Shown here: in pieces, positions 37,746 through 47,522 of the stretch
Layout: each line of letters begins with the position of its first letter
Numbering within the stretch: the first letter of the stretch is position 1
Assembly: GCF_947498175.1 (NCBI RefSeq)
Contig: NZ_CANMJB010000004.1
Span: forward strand, 248,001 to 312,000
Source: an uncultured Algimonas sp.
GTDB lineage: Bacteria > Pseudomonadota > Alphaproteobacteria > Caulobacterales > Maricaulaceae
Length of the DNA stretch: 64,000 nucleotides
Direction of reading: 5' to 3'
Made by a program: the position numbers and the translations under genes
The notes under the pieces: generated by a model
What the model was told of the DNA's origin: nothing
Databases searched by the model: none
Seen by the model: only the letters and a program-made list of their open reading frames with translations

Positions 37746-38159
37746 GGATGGTCCGAAAGATTAAAATCAGGCTGCGTTCGGGCCACATTTGAAAATGGCG
37801 GGATCTCAGCGACACCGCTCGACTAGCAAGAATGCGTCACGCCGACAAGGTGCGGCAAAACCTGTTGACGCCTAAACGCTCTTTTTGAAGCCGTCGTGTC
37901 GGCCTGTCGGATGCTTACATGCAGGCACTTTGGAAAATCGGCTTAAGTCGAGCAATCCTACTCGCTTTCCCTTACCGGCTTTACCGCTGATTTCAGACCG
38001 GTTTAGGATGTTCTGACGGAACCGCTGAGAACCGTTGCTTTTGCAGGGCAGCAAGCCATGGCGCTGCGAAAATATAAATGAACTGAAACGGAATTCTCCC
38101 GATCCGACAAGCTTGCCTCGGCAAGCCTGCACCTGTCATCACGGATCGAGAGGATATCT
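37746..38159. other. Intergenic region between two minus-strand gene blocks
   Basis: About 410 bp with no supported gene. It must hold the promoter of the dehydratase-led run (reading left). Near its right end, GCTTGCC and GGCAAGC (38111-38126) form a perfect 7-bp inverted repeat around TC, 34 bp beyond the stop of the formyltransferase gene; without a T tract it is only a weak terminator candidate. Confidence 0.5.
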
Positions 38160-38966
38160 TCAGGGAACCGCGCCGGCGGCCGAATCCATACTTGCACGCA
38201 TAGCTTCGGCAGTCGGAACATTGTCCAGAAACGCCGTTGCAATTTCGTCCGTGAACTCCTTGTTGAGACTGTAGCGGAGCTCCAGTGACGCGTCCTGCGG
38301 CTTGCCCGATTTGTTCAGAATGTCACCTGTCTCGATCAGATCCACAACCCCGTCGACTGCAGCCCGCGCCGCTTCCATTCCCACCGTGAAATAGTCGCCC
38401 GACTGAAAGTCCGGCCGGACAATGCGGAGGATTTCGCCGCCGTCCAGTTTGTCTGACAACCGGTGCAGCGTAGCTCCGATCATGTCGAAGCGTCCATCAT
38501 AAGCCGCCCAGAAATTGCACGAGCTGCCGCGGTAGTAGGGCGATACACCCATGTGGATGTTCACCGCATTCAGTCCGATCAGATGCTCTGCGAGCCATCC
38601 CTTGATGAAACCCCCACCAAAAACGACGGCACAGTCGCAATGGGCCAAATCGTCCGCTAGCGACGCATTGAGATGATTCATGTCGCCGAACGCCATGGGG
38701 AGGGTCCGCAGCCCCGAAGACTGCAGACCAGGTTGTCCGAACACCTCGCGCTCGGCGGCCCTGACGCGGGCGAAATAGGTCTTCATCACATCCGACTTGC
38801 GGATGAAACCGCGCTGCGCGCCGGGAAACAGTGTCGTAACCTCCTGCAGGACCGTAACGCTGTCGCAACGCTCAGCCAGACGGCTCAGCAGATATTGGTG
38901 CCGCGGGTGGTTCATGGTCACGACCAGCGGATGGCGTAGCGGATCAACGGGCGCGGAAGCAGTCAT
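38160..38966 (-). CDS. Formyltransferase-like enzyme
   Basis: 268 residues from the second in-frame start, which leaves a 26-bp gap after the deacetylase stop. AVNIHMGVSPYYRGSS is the Asn-x-His plus PxYRG block of the 10-formyl-tetrahydrofolate formyltransferase fold (methionyl-tRNA and sugar N-formyltransferases). GGEIL and DxFxxG segments follow. Its surroundings suggest N-formylation of an amino sugar; the third catalytic Asp cannot be placed with certainty. Confidence 0.7.
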   Translation of the reverse strand: MTASAPVDPLRHPLVVTMNHPRHQYLLSRLAERCDSVTVLQEVTTLFPGAQRGFIRKSDVMKTYFARVRAAEREVFGQPGLQSSGLRTLPMAFGDMNHLNASLADDLAHCDCAVVFGGGFIKGWLAEHLIGLNAVNIHMGVSPYYRGSSCNFWAAYDGRFDMIGATLHRLSDKLDGGEILRIVRPDFQSGDYFTVGMEAARAAVDGVVDLIETGDILNKSGKPQDASLELRYSLNKEFTDEIATAFLDNVPTAEAMRASMDSAAGAVP

Positions 38967-38992
38967 ATCGGTGCAGCTTTGTCTGAGAGATT

Positions 38993-39997
38993 TCAATCGA
39001 TGGAATGTATCAAGTCGGTGTGATTGTCGCGTGGAAGTTCCAACATGGGCGACAGCCCGCCTTGCACGCAATCGGCGCGAAAGCCGACATCCACGTCCAG
39101 TTCGACAAGAACATCAAGTGTCGACGCATTGTAGGAATTGGATGGATGGCTCATCGTTCTCGGCGTTTCCCCACATATGCGTTCGATGCTCAGTGAGTTG
39201 CGGCGGTATTCGGTGAACTGATGGTCGCGACTAAGATTTTCCATGCGCGTGGGGTGAGTGGTGGAATGAAGCCCAATTTCGTGCCCACGGTCGTGCAGCG
39301 TAAGAATATGGTCTTCCGAAAGAAAGACCTGTTCGGCGATATCACCCTTCTCCAGGCCGGCTGTGACAATCATGTCGTCAACCATGCCTCTGTAAGCCTC
39401 CGGTCCCAGCACTTCGTCACGCACAAAACGAAACAGGCGATCCGACGAACTGTAAACTTGATAGGCCGACAGATAAGTTTGTGGATCGAAATCACGCTCA
39501 ACGCGCGCGGCTACGATGTCGGCGTGCGACGATCGCGAAACGATCGTGTGGAAGTCCGCGTAGAAGTCGTCGACGTTTTTGAAATGCACGTTTCGGAAGT
39601 ATCGATGAGTTTCCAGAACGCTCGCTTCGTCGCTCGACTCGATCTCATATATGCCTGTGTAGATGAAGTATAACGCTGTGAGGCCCTTCGCTTCCAGAAT
39701 GGGCAAGGCCACATCATATTGTCCGCGCAGCGCATCGTCGAAAGTGATGCAGATCTCGTCGCGCAGCGCACCTGCGCGGCATCTCTCCAACCATTCCCGC
39801 GCGGGGAGCAGTCTGGACCCGAAGTAATCAAGCATAACGGCGAATTCATCGGACGACATGGACCCTTGCGCCGTTGGCGGCAGCGCGTCGTCATGCAGAT
39901 GATGCGCCATGATTCCGAAAGCCGCAGCATGCGAGACCGGGCTGACAGGCAAGATGGCCTCACCCGGCGCGCTCTCATTCATAGGATTTGGCTTCAT
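38993..39997 (-). CDS. Polysaccharide deacetylase-like (NodB fold)
   Basis: 334 residues. EICITFDDALRGQ is NodB motif 1, with FDDA instead of the common FDDG, and EIGLHSTTHPTRM is motif 2 with both zinc-ligand histidines. CE4 enzymes remove N- or O-acetyl groups; no signal peptide is visible, so a cytosolic sugar substrate is likelier than exported polymer. It is divergent from neuB across 270 bp, which should hold both promoters. Confidence 0.7.
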   Translation of the reverse strand: MKPNPMNESAPGEAILPVSPVSHAAAFGIMAHHLHDDALPPTAQGSMSSDEFAVMLDYFGSRLLPAREWLERCRAGALRDEICITFDDALRGQYDVALPILEAKGLTALYFIYTGIYEIESSDEASVLETHRYFRNVHFKNVDDFYADFHTIVSRSSHADIVAARVERDFDPQTYLSAYQVYSSSDRLFRFVRDEVLGPEAYRGMVDDMIVTAGLEKGDIAEQVFLSEDHILTLHDRGHEIGLHSTTHPTRMENLSRDHQFTEYRRNSLSIERICGETPRTMSHPSNSYNASTLDVLVELDVDVGFRADCVQGGLSPMLELPRDNHTDLIHSID

Positions 39998-40268
39998 ACG
40001 AATTTGGCTTCACACCCATGGCTGGATCGGTCATTGCAATTATGTGCAGGCCCCGGTTCCATTGCCGAAGATTGGACCGATGGCCGCTAGCAGCGGATCC
40101 GTCAAAAGACAACCAGGTATCGGGTGCGGAGCCCATCTACCGGACTCGCTTTTGACCTCCCCGATCCAATTTCGCGCGGTTGCGCAGTTTTTCCATATAG
40201 GTCATATCGAGCTCGCCCCGTGTTTGGCCCGCGACCCGTCCGTGTCTATAACACCTTGAAAAAAGCTG

Positions 40269-41318
40269 ATGATGCCTTCCAGATTTATCCAAACCTTCGA
40301 TGACCCTGACGCGCCCTGTTTCGTCATCGGCGAAATCGGGGTCAATCATAATGGCTCTTTAGATCTTGCCCATCAATTGATCGATATCGCGGTCGAGGCG
40401 GGGGCGGACGCCGTGAAGTTCCAGACCTTCACGGCCGAAGCCCTTGTCACTCGGACCGTACGCAAGGCCAATTATCAGTCGCGCAACCATCAAATCGACG
40501 AAAGCCAGCTGTCCATGCTCAAGCGATTGGAGCTGTCCGAGGCCGACCTGCGTGCCTGCAAGAATCATTGCGATGCCAAAGACATCGTCTTTCTATCGAC
40601 CCCGTTCGACGAAGCGGCTGCGGACTTGCTGGAATCGGTCGGTGTGCAGGGTTACAAGGTCAGCTCCGGCGATCTCACCAATTTGCCGCTACTATCGCAC
40701 ATGGCCGCAAAAGGCCTGCCCATGATCATCAGTACGGGTATGGCGACGATGGCCGAGGTCGAGGACGCAGTGCGCGCGGTCGAAGCGGCAGGCGATCCGT
40801 CGCTCGCCATTCTGCACTGCGTTTCCGATTACCCGGCCGCCCCGGAAGAGGCGAACCTCGCCGCAATAGACACGATCTCGACCGCTTTCGGTAAACCGAC
40901 CGGATGGTCCGACCACACACTTGGTGACGCCGTCTGCCTCGCGGCTGTGGCGCGCGGCGCGCGCATCATCGAAAAGCACTATACTCTCGACACCGCGATG
41001 GAAGGTCCCGACCACAAGGCCTCGCTCGACCCGGACGAATTTCGTGATCTGTTACGCAAAATCCGGATCGTGCAAACTTCCATCGGCGACGGCGTAAAAC
41101 GCCCTCAACCGTCCGAGACTGAGACCGCCCAAGTCGCCCGCAGGTCCATCGTCGTCGCGCGCGACATCAAGGCGGGCGAGACCATCGCGCGCACGGATCT
41201 CGTGATGAAACGCCCTGGCACGGGTCTGGCGCCGAAACACTTGGATTGGGTCGTGGGCCGCACCGCACGGTCCGACCTTCCGTCCGACACGCTCGTCTCG
41301 CTTGACCAGCTCGGCTAA
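40269..41318 (+). CDS. neuB: Nonulosonate (N-acetylneuraminate/legionaminate) synthase
   Basis: 349 residues. The N-terminal barrel begins with FVIGEIGVNHNGSLDLA and has VKFQTF; SGDLTNLPLL and TGMATMAEV are further family blocks. The C-terminal SAF (antifreeze-like) domain spans about 285-349. The enzyme condenses phosphoenolpyruvate with an N-acetyl-mannosamine-type sugar. Whether the product is neuraminic or legionaminic acid cannot be read from these motifs; the LegB/LegC-like genes nearby favour the legionaminic type. It is followed immediately by neuC. Confidence 0.9.
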   Translation: MMPSRFIQTFDDPDAPCFVIGEIGVNHNGSLDLAHQLIDIAVEAGADAVKFQTFTAEALVTRTVRKANYQSRNHQIDESQLSMLKRLELSEADLRACKNHCDAKDIVFLSTPFDEAAADLLESVGVQGYKVSSGDLTNLPLLSHMAAKGLPMIISTGMATMAEVEDAVRAVEAAGDPSLAILHCVSDYPAAPEEANLAAIDTISTAFGKPTGWSDHTLGDAVCLAAVARGARIIEKHYTLDTAMEGPDHKASLDPDEFRDLLRKIRIVQTSIGDGVKRPQPSETETAQVARRSIVVARDIKAGETIARTDLVMKRPGTGLAPKHLDWVVGRTARSDLPSDTLVSLDQLG

Positions 41319-42482
41319 GTGGGCGCACCCTCCACAGTCTGGGTCCTGACGACCTCGCGCGCCGACTTCGGCATCTATCGTTCCGTGCTGAGCGCGCTGG
41401 ACAGCCATCCGGCGCTAACCCCCGAATTGATCGTGACGGGCATGCATATGAGCGCGCGGCACGGCGTCTCCCTGCCAGCCGTAGAACAGAGCGGCTACGA
41501 CATTGCGGGCCGGTTCTCATGCTTGGAAGAGGACGACGATAGCCCCCATGCCGTTGCCCATAGCATGGCCCGCGCGACCGAAGGTCTGGCAAATGTCTTG
41601 CAAACGCGCTGTCCCGACTTGCTCCTGACGCTGGGCGACCGGTTCGAGATGCTAAGCGCGGCGTTGGCCGCAATACCATTTCGCGTTCCCGTTGCACATA
41701 TTCACGGCGGAGAGGAGACGGAAGGCGCGATTGACAATGTCTTTCGCCATATGCTGACGAAAATGGCGCATCTGCATTTTCCGGCCACACCCACCGCGGC
41801 TCGGCGCATCCGCCAAATGGGCGAGCCTGCGGCGCACATCGTGACGTCCGGAGCTCCCGCGCTTGACAGCATTTCGGCAACACCGAATTTGACGGCGGAC
41901 GAATTCGAGACTCGTTTCGGCTTTCCACTGGATGAGCCATTCCTGATGGTCACTTACCATCCCGTCACGCTGCAGACTGATACCTCCATGCGGGAATTGA
42001 AAGCGCTGCTGAGCGTGTTGCAAGAACGCCCGGAGAGGATCGTCTTTTCCGGGACCAATGCCGATACGGGCGGAATTGAGGTGCAGGCGAATATTGACCG
42101 CTTTGCCGCACGTCATAGCAATATCGTTCAAATCGAGAGCTTTGGCGCAACGGCCTACTATACGGCGATGCGTCATGCGCAGGCCATGCTCGGCAACAGC
42201 AGTTCCGGCATTATCGAAGCCGCCAGCGCGGGACTGCCTGTGGTCAATATCGGCGACCGTCAGGCCGGTCGGGAACGCTCGGCCAACATCGTCGACACGT
42301 ACGGCCGTATCGAGAACATCCGCGCGGCCCTCACCGAAGCGCTATCCCGGAGAGGAACGGATTTTCGGAACGTCTATGGCGACGGCAAGGCCGGCACGGT
42401 CATCGCCGACGCGATCGCGGCTTACTTGTCCGATTCACCCACGGCGGGGAAGGCCTTCGCCGACATCGGAGTTTTCGCATGA
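41319..42482 (+). CDS. neuC: Hydrolysing NDP-GlcNAc 2-epimerase
   Basis: 387 residues from the GTG directly after the neuB stop. VLTTSRADFGIYRSVL opens the GT-B-like fold; PVAHIHGGEETEGAIDN and GNSSSGIIEAASAGLPVVNIG are the conserved active-site blocks of the NeuC/LegG class, which releases the NDP and gives a ManNAc-type sugar for NeuB. If the PtmE-like enzyme makes a GDP-sugar, this would use the GDP form, as LegG does; that is inference. Confidence 0.9.
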   Translation: MGAPSTVWVLTTSRADFGIYRSVLSALDSHPALTPELIVTGMHMSARHGVSLPAVEQSGYDIAGRFSCLEEDDDSPHAVAHSMARATEGLANVLQTRCPDLLLTLGDRFEMLSAALAAIPFRVPVAHIHGGEETEGAIDNVFRHMLTKMAHLHFPATPTAARRIRQMGEPAAHIVTSGAPALDSISATPNLTADEFETRFGFPLDEPFLMVTYHPVTLQTDTSMRELKALLSVLQERPERIVFSGTNADTGGIEVQANIDRFAARHSNIVQIESFGATAYYTAMRHAQAMLGNSSSGIIEAASAGLPVVNIGDRQAGRERSANIVDTYGRIENIRAALTEALSRRGTDFRNVYGDGKAGTVIADAIAAYLSDSPTAGKAFADIGVFA

Positions 42483-42492
42483 GCCGGGATAC

Positions 42493-43113
42493 ATGAGTCC
42501 GGTCGTCATTCTCGGCGCGGGCGGTCATGCGCGCGTGCTCGCGGACGTTCTGAAGCGCAGCGGCAATGCGGCGCTCGGGTTCATCGACCGCGATCCTGGC
42601 GCGCCGGGCGTAGTCGGAACGGATGCGCAGTTAGGTTCATTGGCCGACACGCATCAAGACCTGCATTTCATCGTCGGCGTAGGTTCTGTGCGGGGCGGAC
42701 ACGGCTTGCGCGAAAAGCTTTGGACCATGGCCCTCGAGGCCGGTCTTGAACCGATGTCAGCCGTCCATCCAGCGGCTATCCTGGCCGGGGACGTCACTCT
42801 CGGCGCGGGCACAGTCGTCATGGCAGGTGCGATATTGAATCCCGGCGTGTGCACGGGAGTCAACGTTATCGTCAACACGGGCGCAGTGCTGGACCACGAC
42901 GTAAAGCTCGGAGACCATGTCCATGTCGCGCCGGGCTGCACTTTGTCTGGTGGCGTAGAGATCGGCGATCATAGCCTGCTTGGCACAGCAACGGTAGCCC
43001 GACAGAGCGCGCGTGTCGGCTCTAACGTGACGATCGGAGCCGGCAGCCTGCTGCTGGGTGACTATGCCGACGACCGGACTTACTTCGGCCGCCCGGCGAA
43101 AGCGTGGGATTAG
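42493..43113 (+). CDS. neuD: NeuD/PglD-like sugar acyltransferase
   Basis: 206 residues. VVILGAGGHARVLADVL is the N-terminal Rossmann-like PglD domain; the rest is a left-handed beta-helix of hexapeptide repeats with the catalytic-type LDHDVKLGDHVHVAPG block. It acetylates an amino or hydroxyl group of the sugar before or after condensation. The true start is the ATG 10 bp after neuC; upstream frame is out of the family. The three genes neuB, neuC and neuD form one operon. Confidence 0.85.
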   Translation: MSPVVILGAGGHARVLADVLKRSGNAALGFIDRDPGAPGVVGTDAQLGSLADTHQDLHFIVGVGSVRGGHGLREKLWTMALEAGLEPMSAVHPAAILAGDVTLGAGTVVMAGAILNPGVCTGVNVIVNTGAVLDHDVKLGDHVHVAPGCTLSGGVEIGDHSLLGTATVARQSARVGSNVTIGAGSLLLGDYADDRTYFGRPAKAWD

Positions 43114-43155
43114 GTTATTTCTGCCGAAGACAGATTGACCGCCTGGCCAATTGTC

Positions 43156-44568
43156 ATGGCATGGCCAGCGATCGATACGCCGGACGATCTGAAGCGATTG
43201 CGCCGTTTCCAGCGGTGGAATCTCGCGCCTTGGGTTTCGGGAACGGGCGGGCGCGTCTTGCTTCCTGAAGTCGGCGAAGTCGCCGACCCGGACTGCGCCG
43301 ATACGCTTCTGCTCTGGAACCAGGCGGAAACCATCGGTGCGCCGCGTGACCGGCTGGAACGGGGTTTGGCCGTCGATCCGCTTATGGACATCAGCGCGTC
43401 CGATACGCTCAATCGATGGGTAGCGACACAATTGGGAGAAGGCACGCGGGCTGCGCGGCACTGGCCGCGCTCCGTGTCGGACCTGCGCGGTTTCATCGGC
43501 AACCGTCCGGTGCTGATTGTCGGCTCCGGACCACAGACGGCCGAGGCGCGGCAAAGAGCAATCCGCGACCAGCCTGTGCCGGTGATTCTCGGCTCGGCTC
43601 TCGCCGACACGGATTTCGTTGACATCCTGCCGCCTGGCTTGGTGGTTTGCGCGGACGGGGCCGGTCAGTTCGGAGCCACTCCGGCCGCACAGCAGCTGAT
43701 CGGCATGATGGCGGGGCAATTACGGCGCGGCGCGCATCTGGTGGTCCCGGAAGAGCTCGGTCCGCTGGCGCGCCACGCCTTAGGGGAAATAGCGCCAGAT
43801 CGGATCCACAGCGTACCGATGGGAGGGGGTTCCGATGCGCTCTGGCGGAACGGACAATCGCGACCTTTGGGCAATGTGCTTACCACGCTCGGTCTGCCTG
43901 TCGCAGCAACGATCGTCGTACAGAGACGCAACCCGACGATCGACACGATCGGTATCAGCTTGATGGCCGCAGGCTCGGAGGGCAGCACCCATTGGGCGCA
44001 CAGAGCGGCATCAACGCTCCTCCGGCGAAAAGCGACCGATCTGTTGGTGCAGGAGCCCGGCTCCGTGCTCCCGGTGGACGGCTATTTGGATCGCCATTAC
44101 TCTGCGCTTGATGCCATGATCGGAGAGCTGAACGCCGACGCCGTTTCCGTAACCGCATCCGCGGAACCCATCTATTCGAGTTCATCCGACTCGAAGCAAA
44201 CTCCACTATATTTGAATGCCGTCCGGAGGCTTCTCGCCTCTTTCGTCGAAACGCTTGATTGGCTTGAGGCCACACGGCATGGAATGGCCGTGATGATCGG
44301 ACTCTCAATAGCCGTTCTAGCAGTCATAACCGGGCTGCAAGGAACCAAATTCGCCGCGGTCGCCATTGCTCTGACAGCCCTTCTGCTCAGTCTGGCCACG
44401 GCTGTGTTCCTGCGGCTACGGATGCGGCGCTGGCAACACATATTTGAACGACGCCGCCGACTCATCGAAGCACGCGGGCTGGAGTTGATGTCCGAACGTC
44501 TCGCCGCCGTCGAGGACCGTCTTGATGCACTCGATGATCATGGTCCAAGGTCTACCGACCCTCAATAA
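43156..44568 (+). CDS. MptE/DUF115-like protein with C-terminal membrane helices
   Basis: 470 residues from the first ATG; a TTG 21 bp upstream is also in frame. Residues about 120-190 read NRPVLIVGSGPQTAEARQ and GLVVCADGAGQFG, which resembles the DUF115/MptE-like fold found in bacterial nonulosonate (Maf/sialyltransferase-like) proteins. Two membrane helices lie at about 375-420, followed by a basic helix and an acidic end. It may transfer the activated nonulosonate at the membrane. The assignment is a motif impression and moderate at best. Confidence 0.5.
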   Translation: MAWPAIDTPDDLKRLRRFQRWNLAPWVSGTGGRVLLPEVGEVADPDCADTLLLWNQAETIGAPRDRLERGLAVDPLMDISASDTLNRWVATQLGEGTRAARHWPRSVSDLRGFIGNRPVLIVGSGPQTAEARQRAIRDQPVPVILGSALADTDFVDILPPGLVVCADGAGQFGATPAAQQLIGMMAGQLRRGAHLVVPEELGPLARHALGEIAPDRIHSVPMGGGSDALWRNGQSRPLGNVLTTLGLPVAATIVVQRRNPTIDTIGISLMAAGSEGSTHWAHRAASTLLRRKATDLLVQEPGSVLPVDGYLDRHYSALDAMIGELNADAVSVTASAEPIYSSSSDSKQTPLYLNAVRRLLASFVETLDWLEATRHGMAVMIGLSIAVLAVITGLQGTKFAAVAIALTALLLSLATAVFLRLRMRRWQHIFERRRRLIEARGLELMSERLAAVEDRLDALDDHGPRSTDPQ

Positions 44569-45877
44569 TATTCGGTCAGCAGAAGGACGCCATCCGACCC
44601 GGCCCCGCCAGATGCGGCAAGCACAACCTTCGGCGTCATTCCAGCCCCGGCTCCGCCTGCGCCGTAACCTGTCGCGTCCAAGCCATTGCCAGGGCGCGGC
44701 ACTCCGCCCCCGCCGAGTAGGGTCGAGCCTCCGGCCTGACTGCCTGTGATCACATTGAGCGATCCATAGGTCGTGCCGCTGGATCCCGGCTGTCCGGCAA
44801 TTGCGAGATCACCACCTGAAGCCGAACCGCCCTCTCCTGGAAGATAGTGGCGATAGCCGCCATTGGCGATGCGCTCCGGTGCCCCCATGCCCCCGCTGGC
44901 AAAGACAGCGGCCACACCGGAGCCGAACTGCGTATCGCCTCCATCCTCACCGGAGCGGGTTTCTCCGGCCGCAGGCAGGGACAGGCCCCCTGCGCCACCC
45001 GCACCGACCGTGTAGGTATAACTTTGCTGCAGCGCACTGCCAGTGATGCGGGCTTTGACATGTCCCCCGGCACCCCCGCCGCCGGCCCCGGCAAGGACGG
45101 ATACGTTCGGCACATGTGCGCCCGCACCACCGCCCCCACCGCCTTGCGCGACCACATCCAACGCTACGACCCCGTCCGGTACGGCATATTGTCCCGTTCC
45201 CGGGCCGAATACGCGCACTATGCTTCGACCTGTCGAGAGGCCGTTGGCGCTGACGGTGCCGCTATCCGCATCAACGCTGAGCGTGTCGACCCATCCAGAC
45301 TGGGCCGTATGAGCCCGAAATGCGAGGCCCCCGCCCTGTGTCAGGCCGATCTCAGCTTTGCCTACAAAGCCCGTTTGAAACAGGACGGACGCGCTATCCC
45401 GTGATGAAGCACGGTTTATCGACAATCGGTGAGACCCTCCATTCCCTGCGCTCAACAGCGTGGAATCACCGCGTACGGACAGGGGGTTGAGTGAGTCCGC
45501 ATCGGTGCCGATGCCGAGGTGTGAGAGGCTATCGGGCATGCTCCTTCCACCGCCCCATTCAACCCGTCCATGCCATCAAAAACCAGGATCGTCCCCGTCT
45601 CCATATCCCAAGCGCGCCACCCTGACTGCGGCTCGAGGAAACGCCATTGCCCGAGCGCGCGAGCGGCGACGGTGCCATCGCGGCCTGCGAACGCACCGGT
45701 TGCATCGGCGGAAACCCGCAGGCAAACTCCATCCGCGGCATTTGCAGGCGGCTCGAGGGCTTCTCCGGCCAAGGTCAGTTGCACAGCGGCGTCGAGAGTG
45801 GTCAGCGCTTCCTTGACAATGATGTGTTTGGCTTGCGCCGGGGCGGGTGTGGGAAGGGACAGGCGCGGCGTGGTCAT
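44562..45877 (-). pseudogene. DUF2793 phage/tail-type protein, frameshifted
   Basis: The start reads MTTPRLSLPTPAPAQAKHI, and the next 110 residues, with ADGVCLRVSADATGAFAGRDG and WRFLEPQSGWRAW, are a DUF2793 domain as in alphaproteobacterial phage and gene-transfer-agent host-range proteins. A one-base shift near 45550 separates it from a downstream part beginning SLSHLGIGTDADSLNPLSV and ASVLFQTGFVGKAEIGL. The last 190 residues are extremely Gly-rich, as in tail-fibre or surface-adhesive domains. Combined length would be about 435 residues. It has no phage neighbours here. Confidence 0.75.
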
Positions 45878-46109
45878 GAAAGGGCTCTCCAGAATTATCG
45901 AAGACCCTATGGTAGACCCTGTTCCGACAACGAGGATCGAATATCTGAAAATCTTTGCAAAACGGTTTGTAAACAACAAGTTGTTGTCGAACCCTCATGT
46001 GCTTGGACGAGGATGGGTCTTGGCAGTGTGTCCGGACTTCATGCTTCGCGGGCCGAGACTGGGCGATCTGCCGAAAGGCATGGCAATCTACGTCTACCGA
46101 AGAAAAGCG

Positions 46110-47228
46110 CTAGGGCATGGCTGCCAGGGCTGCCTCGATGACTTTGTCCTGATCTTCCGGTTTAAGATAGGCGTGCATGGGCAGGCTAATGCAGACGCGG
46201 GACACCAGGTCTGTGACCGGCAATCCGTTTCCGACCGTCGGGAAGTCGGCATAAGCGGTTTGTCGGTGTGTTGGGCGTGGATAATAACGTGCCGTAGGGA
46301 TCCCGACTTCGGATAGGGCTTTTGAAAACGCAGCTGGATCACACACCTCGACCGTATATTGCGCCCAGGTCGATATGACGCCGCCCGGAATGACTGGGAT
46401 ACGGGAAACATGGTTCCGCAAACCTTCGTCATATCGCGCCGCGATCCGGTTGCGAGCGACGATTTCCTCAGCGAAAACAGCCAATTTCGGCAATAGGATC
46501 GCTGCTTGAATCGTGTCGAGCCTGGAGTTTAAGCCGATCCGGTTATTATCGAAAGGCTCTTCCCCTCGCCCATGGAAACGCAAGCTCTGCAACACCTCCA
46601 GCAACGCCGCGTCGTTCGTTACCAGAGCCCCGCCGTCGCCGTAACACCCCAATGGCTTGGCCGGAAAGAAGCTCGTCGTCTGCACATCCGCCCAAGCGAC
46701 CGGGTGGCGTTCGTCCAGAGTTGAACCGAAACCTTGCGCGCTGTCCGAAACCAGCTTCATCCCCGACTCTCGAACGATCGGTGTAATGGCCTTGTAATCG
46801 GCGCACTGACCGAACAAGTCCACGACGATGACGGCTCTCGGCGTCAACTCGCCTTTCGCTCGGACGTTCGCGATCGCCTGTTTCAGGCTGTCCGGGCAAA
46901 GATTGTAGGTGTCGCGATCAATGTCGACGAAGATTGGTGTGGCACCGAGAAGGGCGATCACCTCGGCCGTCGCGTGATAGGTAAATGACGGGCAGAACAC
47001 GGCGTCACCCAGACCGACACCCCATGCCATCAGCGGCAACAGCAACGCGTCGGTTCCGTTGGCGCAGCTGAGTGCATGATCGGCGCAAGCGAACTCGGCC
47101 AGTCGTTTTTCCAGCTCGCCCACCTGCGGGCCGAGGATGTAGCGTCCGTGCCTCAACACGTCCGCAATGCCCGCATCGATGTCATCCTTCAGGCGTGCCT
47201 GCTGAGCGTGGAGATCGATAAACTGCAT
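46110..47228 (-). CDS. DegT/DnrJ/EryC1 sugar aminotransferase
   Basis: 372 residues from the ATG preceded by GGAG; a longer frame upstream is unlikely. MQFIDLHAQQARLKDDID and HGRYILGPQVGELE are typical starts of the WlbE/QdtB-type subgroup; SFFPAKPLGCYGDGGALV holds the PLP Lys. It is a second aminotransferase, of a different subgroup from the LegC-like one, so the island may make two different amino sugars. Substrate not predictable here. Confidence 0.85.
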   Translation of the reverse strand: MQFIDLHAQQARLKDDIDAGIADVLRHGRYILGPQVGELEKRLAEFACADHALSCANGTDALLLPLMAWGVGLGDAVFCPSFTYHATAEVIALLGATPIFVDIDRDTYNLCPDSLKQAIANVRAKGELTPRAVIVVDLFGQCADYKAITPIVRESGMKLVSDSAQGFGSTLDERHPVAWADVQTTSFFPAKPLGCYGDGGALVTNDAALLEVLQSLRFHGRGEEPFDNNRIGLNSRLDTIQAAILLPKLAVFAEEIVARNRIAARYDEGLRNHVSRIPVIPGGVISTWAQYTVEVCDPAAFSKALSEVGIPTARYYPRPTHRQTAYADFPTVGNGLPVTDLVSRVCISLPMHAYLKPEDQDKVIEAALAAMP

Positions 47229-47449
47229 GAAGAGAACTCCGGTCGTGCCCGTTCTGGAGAGCGCAGGGCAAGCCGGGTCTCGATAAAGCGCCGGAGCGCA
47301 ATTCCCAATCACCTTATTGCGCACACCATTACAATCACAGTCGGAAATGGACCTGGACCCGGAGCTGTCCTCGCGACTGGAATATTCAGGTCCCAAACCG
47401 TGATACGCATATGTCGCGGAGGCATCGCGCGCCGGTCACGATCGTTGTC

Positions 47450-47470
47450 ATGACGGCTTTAAACCGTCAT
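47450..47470. promoter_or_regulatory. Perfect 7-bp inverted repeat between sugar genes
   Basis: ATGACGG and CCGTCAT pair perfectly around CTTTAAA. It lies beyond the stop of the cytidylyltransferase gene and before the aminotransferase gene on the minus strand. It could be an operator or a weak terminator; there is no T tract. Confidence 0.35.
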
Positions 47471-47522
47471 CACGAAACTCACGGGGCTTTTGACACGGCA
47501 GCCAAAACCGTAAGCTGGAGTT

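Noticed and set aside
38035-38070. Possible sigma-54 promoter (TGGC...TGC) on the minus strand
   Set aside because: The spacing between the GG and GC elements is one base too long and no flagellar or nitrogen gene follows.
45876-46316. Plus-strand open frame starting in the CATG shared with the DUF2793 start
   Set aside because: It has a protein-like middle (WVLAVCPDFMLRG, LPKGMAIYVYRRK) but runs into the antisense of the aminotransferase gene and has no convincing ribosome site. It may be a gene fragment; not strong enough to annotate.
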